From: Clostridiales bacterium
GTDB taxonomy: Bacteria > Bacillota > Clostridia > Lachnospirales > WQUN01
Assembly (NCBI GenBank): GCA_031263155.1
Contig: JAISGK010000015.1
Span: forward strand, 1 to 47,031
Length of the DNA stretch: 47,031 nt
Direction: 5' to 3'
Made by a program: the position numbers and the translations under genes. The notes beneath the pieces are model-generated. The model ran no database searches. It saw nothing but the letters and a program-made list of their open reading frames with translations, and had not been told where the DNA came from. Numbering within the stretch: the stretch's first letter is position 1; every line of letters begins with the position of its first letter. Below are positions 32,907 to 41,483 of the stretch, one piece after another.

Positions 32907-35393
32907 TTATTTTACCCCTGTCAACATTGCCCCGCGCTTAAATATGAGTATGTGCATACCCGCTTTTTGCGCGGCGGCTTGAGCATGGTTGAGCCTTGAG
33001 GCGAGCGTGCCTGTCGACAAGGTAGAATCGCCAGTGAGCGTAAAGTTTACGGGCGTAAAGTTTACGCCTATCATATTGGCGCCTACCAACAGACCCGCCG
33101 CCTGCCCGTTTTTGTGCATATGATCGAGCGCGGCGAGGGTGGGGATAAAGGCCCCCGGCAGCGCGAGCCGCAAGATGGATATGGCGTTTAGCAGAGTGTT
33201 AATATTTTCTCGTGTTTGCGGTTGTTCGCCACCCTCAAGTGACATGTGCTCGCTAGCCGTGATCGACTCCAGAAGATCTGGGCTTGTGTCAAATCTTGTC
33301 GAACGGGCTTCAAAAAGATTCACATTTACATATTCCGGCTTTAGCGATATGCAATATTCAATGTCAGCAGCCACATCATAGAGCGTTTGTTTAGGCAGAC
33401 CGATCGCAATGCCCGTGCCAAGGCTTAATCTTGCGTCGCGTATGTACCTGAGACAATCCAGTCTGTGTTGTGATGACGCGTTGAATACGTCTCTGTAAAT
33501 GCCTTCGTTTGAAGTCGAAAAATCTAATATGTAACCTGTGGCTCCCAATTGGGCAAAACGTTTATATGCGTCAAAAGATTTTTCGCCAAGGGCGAGCATT
33601 ATGTTGCCTCTTATCTCGTTGCCGGTAAACATGTCTTTCATGGCAGATATGATATCTTCCAGCATTTTGTCGTCCGCCGATTGATCGCTTTGCAGCACTA
33701 TTGTTCTTATGCCACGATTGATGATCTGCCGCGCGCCGTTTAAAATAGCCTCGCCGTTTGCGGTTTCACCCTCTGGTATGTTAATAACGCCATTAATGTT
33801 CAAAAAACTGCCAAACCTCGCTTGCCGTACCTGTCGCGCGGCAGTGAAGAGGGCTTGCTGCGCGTCACCCGATACGGATAACAGCTCTTGAATGTTATCG
33901 GCGTTAAGCGATACGTCACGTCGAGCGGACAGATCGTCTATCAATTGGTTCACACCGTGTCCATTAATGTTAAAAACGTGGGCCGATGAGCCAAACGCAT
34001 CCTCTTTTGTGTTGCACTTGTATGGATTAAGGACCCCGTCGGTATACGAATCCTGCGGGAAGGGCTTAAAGTCGTTGCTGTTAAACTGTTCCGCTATTTC
34101 ATCAGCTACAAACCCGCCAAGATCCGTGAGTTTCAGGATGCGGTCGTTTTCTTCAACGAGTCCGTATTCTTTTAGCAGACGAAATTTTTCTGTAAACACA
34201 CTATCCAGTGTTACGCCGTTTATGCGCTCAAACTGTTTCTTCTTTACATCCATATTTTTGAGCGGGAGTATGATGCTCCAACGCAGCTGCTGTTCGGGGC
34301 CGCGTATGTAGCCGCGTGTTGTGGGCAAGCGGAGCGAGTCTATCAGGCTATAATATTCTTTAAAATATTGTGTGTTAAGCGCGAATCTGTCGCGGTAGCT
34401 GCTGAACGCGGTTATTCCAAAGCCGACCTGGTCGTACAGGTTGCAGCACTGGTTGTAGGCGTAGTGGGAAATGTTCTTTTTGTCGCGCGTATAGACACGG
34501 CGCATATTTTCATAATATCCCGCGTCGTTCAGAATGTTTATCGCGTGTTGCTTCATGGTCATGGTTTGCTCAAATGTCATGGTTTCTTCACGCCTGTTAA
34601 GGATCTCACCCTGATAATCGCCATAGGCTAACACCTTAAGGCGGTATATCTGAATCTCATCGGTTGGCAGAGTGATCGCCTGGCGTATAGTCTCTTCCCA
34701 ATTTTGCAATGTTTCGCCGGGATGACCGTATATAAATTCTATGTTGACATCAAAGCCAAAACGCTTGCAGTTTTCTACAGATTCGATCGCCAGTGACGCG
34801 TTGTGAGCGCGGTTCATTATCTTCAGCACTTTGTTGTCCAGCGATTGAATACCAATGGTTAGCCTTGTGACGTGTTGTTCTTTCATTATGCGCAGGCGTT
34901 CCAGCCCCTCCGACCCCACCAGGGTGTTGGGATCCACGTCGTAATTAAACTGTTTGCATTTGGCAAGGTCGATATGTTCGTTAAAAAACTTCAAAAAATC
35001 CTCCAGCATTTCTGGAGCCATATATGTGGGTGTGCCGCCGCCGATGAGTATTGAGCGCGCCCTTATTTTATCTATACCGAAGCGTTGTTTGTACAGCAAG
35101 ATCTCGCGTTTAAGATAGCCAAGGTAGCGCGCTTTTTCTTCCACTTGCGGCCCAAGCTTGCCCGGGTAGTGGCAAAAGACGCAATGCTGCGCGCAAAATG
35201 GAAAATGCACATAAATGTCTAAGCAGCCGTCTGACGGTTGTGTATATGTTTCGTACACCGCGTTGTCTGTCATAGGCAGGTATTTTGTGATGGGCGGGTA
35301 GTGCACGCTTGGCACGAAGTCACCGTCCCTGCACACCACCCCCAATTCCTGTAGGTATTTCATCTCTTTTAGGCGCTCGTCAATGCTCTTCAT
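32907..35393 (-). CDS. HemN-like radical SAM protein fused to a HydE/BioB-like domain
   Basis: An 828-residue protein. Residues about 50-450 are HemN-like: FPFCAQHCVFCHYPGK gives Cys67, Cys71 and Cys74 for the Fe-S cluster. GGGTPTYM, TIGIQSLDNKVL and FIYGHPGETLQNWEE follow, then a winged-helix tail. Residues about 480-828 resemble HydE or biotin synthase, with ELLSVSGDAQQALF, a TIVLQSDQS strand, GIAIGLPKQTLYD, AISILRLALPGAFIPT and a GANMIGVNFTP ending. The expected CxxxCxxC loop is missing there: after INGVINIPEGE the chain goes straight to the next helix. The family is usually 380-460 residues per barrel. The role is unknown. It is the last gene of the FHA/kinase unit, 84 bases after the kinase. 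Confidence 0.82.
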   Translation of the reverse strand: MKSIDERLKEMKYLQELGVVCRDGDFVPSVHYPPITKYLPMTDNAVYETYTQPSDGCLDIYVHFPFCAQHCVFCHYPGKLGPQVEEKARYLGYLKREILLYKQRFGIDKIRARSILIGGGTPTYMAPEMLEDFLKFFNEHIDLAKCKQFNYDVDPNTLVGSEGLERLRIMKEQHVTRLTIGIQSLDNKVLKIMNRAHNASLAIESVENCKRFGFDVNIEFIYGHPGETLQNWEETIRQAITLPTDEIQIYRLKVLAYGDYQGEILNRREETMTFEQTMTMKQHAINILNDAGYYENMRRVYTRDKKNISHYAYNQCCNLYDQVGFGITAFSSYRDRFALNTQYFKEYYSLIDSLRLPTTRGYIRGPEQQLRWSIILPLKNMDVKKKQFERINGVTLDSVFTEKFRLLKEYGLVEENDRILKLTDLGGFVADEIAEQFNSNDFKPFPQDSYTDGVLNPYKCNTKEDAFGSSAHVFNINGHGVNQLIDDLSARRDVSLNADNIQELLSVSGDAQQALFTAARQVRQARFGSFLNINGVINIPEGETANGEAILNGARQIINRGIRTIVLQSDQSADDKMLEDIISAMKDMFTGNEIRGNIMLALGEKSFDAYKRFAQLGATGYILDFSTSNEGIYRDVFNASSQHRLDCLRYIRDARLSLGTGIAIGLPKQTLYDVAADIEYCISLKPEYVNVNLFEARSTRFDTSPDLLESITASEHMSLEGGEQPQTRENINTLLNAISILRLALPGAFIPTLAALDHMHKNGQAAGLLVGANMIGVNFTPVNFTLTGDSTLSTGTLASRLNHAQAAAQKAGMHILIFKRGAMLTGVK

Positions 35394-35476
35394 ATACCCT
35401 CCAATATCTATGTCTCATTGTTTAAGAACATCAGTATTGCTGTTGTATCAAGTGGATATCTTACCCGTTTTAATTA

Positions 35477-36922
35477 TTACCCCTGCTCGTTCTCACGCGC
35501 CCGATCCTCTGGCGTGCCTTCATCTTCTTCGGGGATATTTTCGCCAGCGACTGGCGGTTCGTCTCGCGCTGGATTCCCCTGGGCATACGCGTTGGGATCA
35601 TCAGACATCTGCGGCATAATGGTCACAATTATGATCTCCGGTGAAGGGGGTGTTAAAATGTACCGAAAGCCTTCCGGGCGCACGCCAGACTGTGAAGAAG
35701 AGGTGGGGGATTCTAGGGTTACGGGTTCACGATATATAGAGTCGTAGTATTCCACTACAACTTGCGTAAGTCCGATAAAACCCGCGATAGCCAACGCAAT
35801 GGCCACGGTGACAAACCCTTTGCGCATGTGGGCCGGCTTTACGGCGAGGGTATCGGCTGGCTGTGTTCTGTTGGTTATCACAAAAAGATCTTGACGAAGT
35901 TCACTGACAGACTGATAGCGTTCGTGATAATCAATGGCCAGCATTTTTTGCAGGATAAACTCGAAGCTATTGGGTATGCGTACACCCATTTGCGATGGCC
36001 ACTTTATACGCTCACGCATGAGCGTATCTTCGCCTGAACTTTTACTTTCAGACGGGGCGGTATCCGCGCGCAATATGGATTCGACAGGAGCCTTGCCCGT
36101 GAGCAGGCTGTAGAGCGTCGCGCCCAGCGAATATATGTCGCACCATGGGCCGGGTACATGTTTGGCATACAGCTCTTTTGGAGTAAAGCCCTTTTTAATG
36201 TGCAGATCAGTGGCGCCATCTGTTTGATACAGTCTGCGGGACGCGCCGAAATCAAGCAGTTTTATCACGCCCATGCTCACGCCGTCCTGCGAAATGAATA
36301 TATTGTCGGGGCTAATGTCTCCGTGCAGAATATTCTGTGAGTGTATGTCGTGCAACAGATAAACCATTTGAACCAATACGCTGATAGCCCTGTCATAACC
36401 CATTGGCCCGTTGTCCTTAACCCACGTTTTCAAATCAACGCCATCAATGTGCTCCATTACATAATACGCGGTGTTGTTTTCGTAGAAAAAGTCGTACACA
36501 TTAACTATGCCAGGGTTATGCTCAAAGCGGGTAATAATTTTTGCTTCGTCATAAAAAGTCTCTATACCTGCGTCAAATCGTTCCTGAAGGCTGGCGCTTT
36601 GCGCTTGTACCGCGAATCCTCCCGGCACTCTGCGCGCTATAGCAGGAAAATATTCTTTAATCGCTTTTATATCGTCCGTTTCGATATCATACGCTATGTA
36701 GGTGATGCCAAATCCGCCGTGACCCAGGGTTTTACCGATTATATAACGGCTAAGCAACACATTGCCCATCGCCAGAGAGTTGCCCGGCGCCTTTTCGTCG
36801 TTATGCGTCTTGCGTTCGTCATATCCGCAATACGGACACACAAACCTGTCGTTTTTACTACTAAATTCCAACTGTTCTTTAAAGCAGCATGGGCATAACA
36901 AATGTTCGTGGATATCTAACAC
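35477..36922 (-). CDS. Zinc-ribbon Ser/Thr protein kinase, membrane-anchored
   Basis: A 481-residue kinase. An N-terminal zinc ribbon (LLCPCCF and FVCPYCGYDE, about residues 9-40) precedes the kinase domain: GKTLGHGGFGITYIAYD (glycine loop), AIKEYF (Lys), HGDISPDNIF (catalytic loop, with HGD in place of HRD) and LLDFGASR. One membrane helix (about 385-405, VTVAIALAIAGFIGLTQVVV) is followed by a short Pro/Glu-rich extracellular tail. The GTG at 36922 follows AAAGGCGGG and lies one base after the exporter stop; a longer frame would overlap the exporter gene. It probably phosphorylates partners read by the FHA domains (inference). Confidence 0.88.
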   Translation of the reverse strand: MLDIHEHLLCPCCFKEQLEFSSKNDRFVCPYCGYDERKTHNDEKAPGNSLAMGNVLLSRYIIGKTLGHGGFGITYIAYDIETDDIKAIKEYFPAIARRVPGGFAVQAQSASLQERFDAGIETFYDEAKIITRFEHNPGIVNVYDFFYENNTAYYVMEHIDGVDLKTWVKDNGPMGYDRAISVLVQMVYLLHDIHSQNILHGDISPDNIFISQDGVSMGVIKLLDFGASRRLYQTDGATDLHIKKGFTPKELYAKHVPGPWCDIYSLGATLYSLLTGKAPVESILRADTAPSESKSSGEDTLMRERIKWPSQMGVRIPNSFEFILQKMLAIDYHERYQSVSELRQDLFVITNRTQPADTLAVKPAHMRKGFVTVAIALAIAGFIGLTQVVVEYYDSIYREPVTLESPTSSSQSGVRPEGFRYILTPPSPEIIIVTIMPQMSDDPNAYAQGNPARDEPPVAGENIPEEDEGTPEDRARENEQG

Positions 36923-36923
36923 G

Positions 36924-39281
36924 CTATTCCCGCCTTTTTGGATGTGCGATATCATGTGTGCCAAGCAAGCATATGGTGAGACATACGAGTGTGATAATGA
37001 CCATTGCGCCCCATGACCATCCAAGATTGTTCCAAGTGTGGTCGAAAGCTGCGTCAAGGTAGGTTACAGAGGTCGAATCGGCATTGTCGCCATATTCGTT
37101 TAGGTCGCACAGCACGGCGTAACCCTGTATGGCCCATTTGCAGTGTATTAAGTTGGATATGAATGTCGTGACGCCTTCTAACTCAAAAGCGACGCCTGAG
37201 AATAAAATTTGCGGCATAAGTACAACAGGCGCCAATGTCATGGCCCTATCAGCATTGGGCGAGGCGGCGGATATGGCAAGCCCCAACGCCGAGGCGGAAA
37301 AAGCGCATAAGAAAGTAGTAAAGAACATACCGCCAAAGGGATACACGCCCAAGTCGTTGGTTGGGAATTTTCCCAAATACATCATGCAGACCATAACAAG
37401 CATGTACGATTGAAACAGGCAAAACGCTCCCAACACAGCCAGCTTGGACATGAGATAGGGGGCGAGTTTAAGCACCGCCATACGCTCACGACGAAAAATA
37501 TCGCGTTCTTTACAGATCTCCTGTACAGCGTTAAGCATACCCAGCCAAAACGCGGCGCATGCCAGTGAAAACAAAAACGCCTTCGTTTCGCCACTGTAAC
37601 GATATACCTTGTTAAGCCCGTTATCGTCTACGCCGTATGACACCGCAGATAGCAACAGGCCAAGCAATGGCGCTTGTAAAATGAGCATGAGCAATCGTTT
37701 GGGATCCGCCAGAATCAGTGCTAGATATCGGCGGCTCAATACGGAGAACTGCCTTATCGCAGATTTTTTGTTATCTTCCAAAAGGCCATGCCCGGCGTTA
37801 TAAGATGGAACCTCTGGGGAAGAAGCCTCGTCCCGCTTTACATACAAGGGGCTAAGCTCGTAGGTGGTATACCGCAATCGCCAACCATCGGGATTTTGGC
37901 TTACCTTTTCATATATCTCCACAAAATCGTTAACGCCGAAAAATTGCAGCGCCTCGGCCGACGAGCCATAAAAGCACAGCTTGCCCCCTTCGCCAAGCAC
38001 AACCAGCTTGTCGCACAAAGAAATGTTGGCGGTTACATGGGTTATCGCGATGACTGTCTTGTTTTGTAAGGTCATGCCTTTTAGCGTTTGCATAAACTTT
38101 CGCTCTGTTCCGGGGTCCAGTCCTGAAGTCGGTTCGTCAAGAAACAGGATAGCTGGATCCGCAATAAGCTCTACAGCCACAGAGGCGCGTTTGCGTTGTC
38201 CGCCCGAGAGGTTTTTAATCAGCGTTTGGGCTCTGTCGCCAAGCTCCATTGTTTGGAGCACCTGTTCCACCCGTAGAGTACGCTCTTCCGCCGAAGCGTC
38301 GTCCGCCATGCGAAGCTCCGCAGTGTACATAAGCATGTCGCGAAGCGTCAACGTGTCATACACTATATCACGCTGCGGCACGTACCCTATGAGGTCGCGC
38401 AACGATTGATAATGCTCGTATAAAGAGTCGTCGCCATAATAAACATCGCCGTCAGTAAAGAAAGAAAATCCGCACATGCCGTTAAGCAAAGTACTTTTAC
38501 CCGCGCCCGACCCACCTATGATGGCAACAAATTCGCAAGGAAAAACGCTGAAGCTCACATTATCCAATATCTTCTTTTTGTCGCCCTTACCGCCTACGCT
38601 AAAATTAGCCTTGCGAACATGCACAGCAAAGGTGGGGCGTTGCTTGTTGTAGTACAAAGTACCTTTCACATAAACGAGTTTCGCTTCGCCAAGGAATATA
38701 ACGTCTCGTTCACACAATTTGACACGGCCGTCTATTCTTTTCCCGTTTATATATACTTTGCCATGCTTGGGCAATAACCAGCTCGTGTCGTCCGAGGTGT
38801 AAATGGAGGCGTGATGCCGCAAGACCTCGCTGTAGTCAAGGGTTATGTCGCATTTATGGCTGCGCCCTATTGATATCTCTTTTTCGGGCAGCAACATGGA
38901 TGACCATATCGCGCTGGCGTTTTGCGGTCTATAGTTGAGCACCATGACGACCGCGCGCACGTGCTGACTAAGAACTCTTGCCTCGGGCGATTCAAAGGTT
39001 ATGGTGTCGCCATCTTTTAGCATGCGCTTTCCTTCAACTCTAGCGCCATTTACATATATTCCGTTGGTACTGTCGCGATCATTAACAATTACACGCTCGC
39101 CGGATGGCGTACTGGCAAGGCTTAAAAATCCATGAAAAAGGGATGCGATCTCAGAGCGAAGGACGATTGCGTTGGTATCCGCCCTGCCGAAAGATATCGT
39201 TTCGGTTTCGAATTCGGCCAGCTCGACCTCAACCGGCTTAAGGGCGCCGACGACCACAGTGAGCGTTTGATTATCATACAT
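36924..39281 (-). CDS. FHA-FHA-ABC exporter (Rv1747-like)
   Basis: A 785-residue single-chain ABC-2 transporter half. FHA domain 1 (about 20-105) includes ISFGRADTNAIVL and DRDSTNGIYVNG. FHA domain 2 (about 125-205) includes ISIGRSHKCDITLDYSEVL and HHASIY. The ABC domain (about 215-460) has GGSGAGKSTLLNG, LSGGQRKRASVAVELI and LFLDEPTSGLDPG. Six membrane helices follow (about 510-785), as in ABCG proteins. Mycobacterial Rv1747, with two FHA domains and partner kinase PknF, has the same layout (known). Phosphorylation by the adjacent kinase is inferred. The exported substrate is unknown. Confidence 0.9.
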   Translation of the reverse strand: MYDNQTLTVVVGALKPVEVELAEFETETISFGRADTNAIVLRSEIASLFHGFLSLASTPSGERVIVNDRDSTNGIYVNGARVEGKRMLKDGDTITFESPEARVLSQHVRAVVMVLNYRPQNASAIWSSMLLPEKEISIGRSHKCDITLDYSEVLRHHASIYTSDDTSWLLPKHGKVYINGKRIDGRVKLCERDVIFLGEAKLVYVKGTLYYNKQRPTFAVHVRKANFSVGGKGDKKKILDNVSFSVFPCEFVAIIGGSGAGKSTLLNGMCGFSFFTDGDVYYGDDSLYEHYQSLRDLIGYVPQRDIVYDTLTLRDMLMYTAELRMADDASAEERTLRVEQVLQTMELGDRAQTLIKNLSGGQRKRASVAVELIADPAILFLDEPTSGLDPGTERKFMQTLKGMTLQNKTVIAITHVTANISLCDKLVVLGEGGKLCFYGSSAEALQFFGVNDFVEIYEKVSQNPDGWRLRYTTYELSPLYVKRDEASSPEVPSYNAGHGLLEDNKKSAIRQFSVLSRRYLALILADPKRLLMLILQAPLLGLLLSAVSYGVDDNGLNKVYRYSGETKAFLFSLACAAFWLGMLNAVQEICKERDIFRRERMAVLKLAPYLMSKLAVLGAFCLFQSYMLVMVCMMYLGKFPTNDLGVYPFGGMFFTTFLCAFSASALGLAISAASPNADRAMTLAPVVLMPQILFSGVAFELEGVTTFISNLIHCKWAIQGYAVLCDLNEYGDNADSTSVTYLDAAFDHTWNNLGWSWGAMVIITLVCLTICLLGTHDIAHPKRRE

Positions 39282-39352
39282 TCGTCCCTCCTCCCTCTAA
39301 AAATGCGAAAATTTACGCATTAGCGCCATTGCCGCAAGCCGCGAAAACCAGG

Positions 39353-39829
39353 TCACAGGTTGCGGACTATGATAAATTGCCCTCCCACTACGTCTATACG
39401 ATCAAAATCGTTGAGCATTACGCGCCCCGCCACGGGGATGCCATTAAGCAAAGCCGGGTATTGCCCCGCGAGCTGGTAAAGATAGAATTGATTGGCATAA
39501 GAATCGTAGTAGATTACCAGGTGCAATGTCTCATCAGTATTCCCCAAAATGCTTATGTCGATATCCATTTCGCTGCCAATATGTGTTTCCGGTTTCACAA
39601 TAGATATGTCGTGTCCAAAAATCGCGCATTTATTGCATACAAGAAAGCCCAAAACGGTGATGTCAGGCGTGTTCGACACCATGGGGGCGTCACGCTGGGT
39701 AGTCATCGCTGTATGTGGGCTAAGGCGTCGGGATACAGCTCGTTTTTTGGATGGGGAGTGACCTTTTAGATCTCCAGACAGTTTCGCCGTTGGGTTTTGT
39801 TGTACAGCTACTGTAAACCCGTAGTCCAA
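39353..39829 (-). CDS. FHA-like domain protein
   Basis: A 158-residue protein. A basic, flexible N-terminus (about 1-55, rich in Lys, Arg, Ser and Thr, and a possible phosphorylation target) leads to a divergent FHA domain: THIGSEMDIDISILGN, then a YYDSYANQFYLYQL strand and LNGIPVAGRVMLNDFDRIDV. It keeps the IGS turn but lacks a clean Ser-x-x-His. No membrane segment is visible. It is 4 bases after the zinc-ribbon/FHA gene and 71 bases before the exporter. Confidence 0.72.
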   Translation of the reverse strand: MDYGFTVAVQQNPTAKLSGDLKGHSPSKKRAVSRRLSPHTAMTTQRDAPMVSNTPDITVLGFLVCNKCAIFGHDISIVKPETHIGSEMDIDISILGNTDETLHLVIYYDSYANQFYLYQLAGQYPALLNGIPVAGRVMLNDFDRIDVVGGQFIIVRNL

Positions 39830-39833
39830 TTAG

Positions 39834-40322
39834 TCACCCCCCTTTTGAATATTGAGCCCAAGGAAACAATTCGCAACACAAAGGTTTGAAACGCAGCGCG
39901 CGCGAACCAATGGCAAGTATATCCCCAGCGTACAACAAAGTGGGATTAATCAGCAGGTTGCCGTTAACCCGCACTACCCCCTGCCCTAAGCCGTTAAGCA
40001 ACCAAAATTCATTTTGCTTATCGTCGAAAATAATCACGGCGTTTGCCCGGGCAAGGTCACGTCCGGCAGCGGGAGCAATGTCGCGTTCAAATATGTAGTT
40101 TTTGCCGTTGGTAAGCTTTAGCACGCGCTGTGAAGAGTCGAAGTTGATTGCAAGGAGCCATCCGGTAGTGGGTGAATTGATCATGTCGTCAGGAAAAAGC
40201 GGGCGCGCAACCGGCGCCGGAGCTCCTGCGCACTTTGGGCATATCGCTCCTGGAGCGCTAAGGTAACGCGTTCCACAGCGAGGGCAATCGATCAAACGTG
40301 TAACTTTCAAAGGCATCACCAT
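39834..40322 (-). CDS. Zinc-ribbon plus FHA-like domain protein
   Basis: A 162-residue protein. The N-terminus has two Cys pairs (DCPRCGTRY and ICPKCAG, about residues 12-37) forming a zinc ribbon like that of the kinase. After a Pro/Ala linker comes an FHA-type beta domain (about 60-150) with FERDI, NEFWLLNGLGQGVVRVNG and AGDILAIGSRALRF. The usual Gly-Arg and Ser-x-x-His phosphothreonine pocket is not evident, so it may be a structural FHA. It is the first gene of the FHA/kinase unit, behind a consensus promoter. ATG 40322 or ATG 40316 could be the start. Confidence 0.72.
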   Translation of the reverse strand: MVMPLKVTRLIDCPRCGTRYLSAPGAICPKCAGAPAPVARPLFPDDMINSPTTGWLLAINFDSSQRVLKLTNGKNYIFERDIAPAAGRDLARANAVIIFDDKQNEFWLLNGLGQGVVRVNGNLLINPTLLYAGDILAIGSRALRFKPLCCELFPWAQYSKGG

Positions 40323-40374
40323 CGAAATTTATCGTAAAATAAGGCGGGATTGTTACATATCGACGAATAATTCT

Positions 40375-40402
40375 ATTATATTATTAATTACGATAATGTC
40401 AA
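40375..40402 (-). promoter_or_regulatory. Consensus promoter of the FHA/kinase operon
   Basis: On the minus strand, a perfect TTGACA (40402-40397) and a perfect TATAAT (40380-40375) are 16 bases apart. The predicted leader is about 45 bases. Both boxes match the sigma-A consensus exactly, which suggests strong, unregulated transcription. Confidence 0.75.
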
Positions 40403-40502
40403 GGACTATATATTGCATAAATAATTATATGTAAACAAAATACCCAATATCTCGATGGACGATAGGCATAGATAGATCGGCGTTATTTACCAAATTGCGC
40501 GT

Positions 40503-40552
40503 AAAAAAAGAGCCATCGCTCACCCTTTTTTATGGTAGCGCGACAGCTCTTT
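40503..40552 (-). terminator. Terminator of the deacetylase/symporter operon
   Basis: On the minus strand, AAAGAGC pairs with GCTCTTT (40546-40552 with 40507-40513), with an inner TCGC/GCGA pairing, followed by a run of T. It lies downstream of the YdjC-type gene. Confidence 0.65.
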
Positions 40553-40634
40553 GTCAACATTGGCCCTAAAATAATAAAACGTCCTGGTTATTTGGATCTA
40601 ACTTGCCAAAAATACGCGATTACCTTGCAAAGAA

Positions 40635-41483
40635 TTATTCATCTTTAAGCGGTATAGAACGCCACGACGTTAAAATAAAACCCTCGCGGCGCGCAAATTC
40701 TATCAGGTCGCCGCCAAGCAGTAAACGATACTCCCACTCGCGCTTAATCCATTCACCATTCTTCGTTTCATCCTTCATGGACGGATGCAAAAAAACCTCG
40801 GTAACGCCTACCGGGGAGCGCGCAAGCTCTCGCATGTAATAGGATTTGAGGTCGTCATAGCTTTCTATGTCCTTTATCGGGCGCGGGTCAGTCACCATGT
40901 CGTCGGGCAGCGGCACCCCCATTGCGAACGCAAGCGCGACAATTGCCTTATGCATCGCCAGCACGGCAGGGTTTACGCTACCCATCATACGATTGAGAAA
41001 GCCGCGTGTTTTTGCCAAACGAAACGCCAACCCGTTAGCCGCGCACAGTCGAAACGCCGGGATAAAGAAAAAACGCCCGTTAAGCCCGTACAGATCGTTG
41101 CCGTGGCAATCGGCGTGATCGGGTAACAGCCCAGTATCATTAAGCCGGGTTAATTGCGCGGACAATTCATTTGCGACATCCCTCTTATCCGATCGCCTGA
41201 TAACGTCTTTGTCAAATGGAAGCAGGCCGCCGGCACAAAAAGACTTGCCTTTGCTTGCGGCCTCCCACAGGTCGTTTTCGTATTCGCTGCGCAGGGTCCA
41301 ATGCGCGCCCACGCTCATATTTAACAGCAGCGCTATATCGATAGCCTGCCTAGACATAGCGGCGGGTATCAGTATGGACGCGGAATTGATAAGCCCCTGG
41401 CTGTACAGCCGTTCGACGGCGGCGTTAACGTAGTGGCTTATGCCAAAATCATCCGCGTTTATTATGAGATATCTCTTATTCAT
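40635..41483 (-). CDS. YdjC/ChbG-type carbohydrate deacetylase
   Basis: A 282-residue member of the YdjC/ChbG/HpnK family, metal-dependent enzymes that remove acetyl groups from N-acetylglucosamine-containing sugars. The N-terminal metal motif is YLIINADDFGISHYVN (two Asp), followed by VGAHWTLRSE and the later LPDHADCHGND and EVFLHPS. The family norm is VGLHLTL, so the segment is slightly unusual. Its start overlaps the stop of the symporter gene by 4 bases, so the sugar is likely imported by that protein and then deacetylated. Confidence 0.88.
   Translation of the reverse strand: MNKRYLIINADDFGISHYVNAAVERLYSQGLINSASILIPAAMSRQAIDIALLLNMSVGAHWTLRSEYENDLWEAASKGKSFCAGGLLPFDKDVIRRSDKRDVANELSAQLTRLNDTGLLPDHADCHGNDLYGLNGRFFFIPAFRLCAANGLAFRLAKTRGFLNRMMGSVNPAVLAMHKAIVALAFAMGVPLPDDMVTDPRPIKDIESYDDLKSYYMRELARSPVGVTEVFLHPSMKDETKNGEWIKREWEYRLLLGGDLIEFARREGFILTSWRSIPLKDE

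Larger units (their letters stand above)
40323..40634. other. Intergenic region: operon promoter and a terminator
   Basis: AT-rich, without a gene. It holds the promoter of the FHA/kinase unit (40375-40402) and, nearer the deacetylase gene, its terminator (40503-40552). Confidence 0.6.

Noticed and set aside
32907-34800. Simple assignment of the radical-SAM protein as HemN coproporphyrinogen oxidase
   Set aside because: Only the first half is HemN-like, no other haem genes are near, and the fused second domain argues for another role.
32629-35476. Small precursor-peptide gene (RiPP) for the radical-SAM protein
   Set aside because: The gaps at 32629-32906 and 35394-35476 hold no short frame with a ribosome-binding site and a leader/core pattern.
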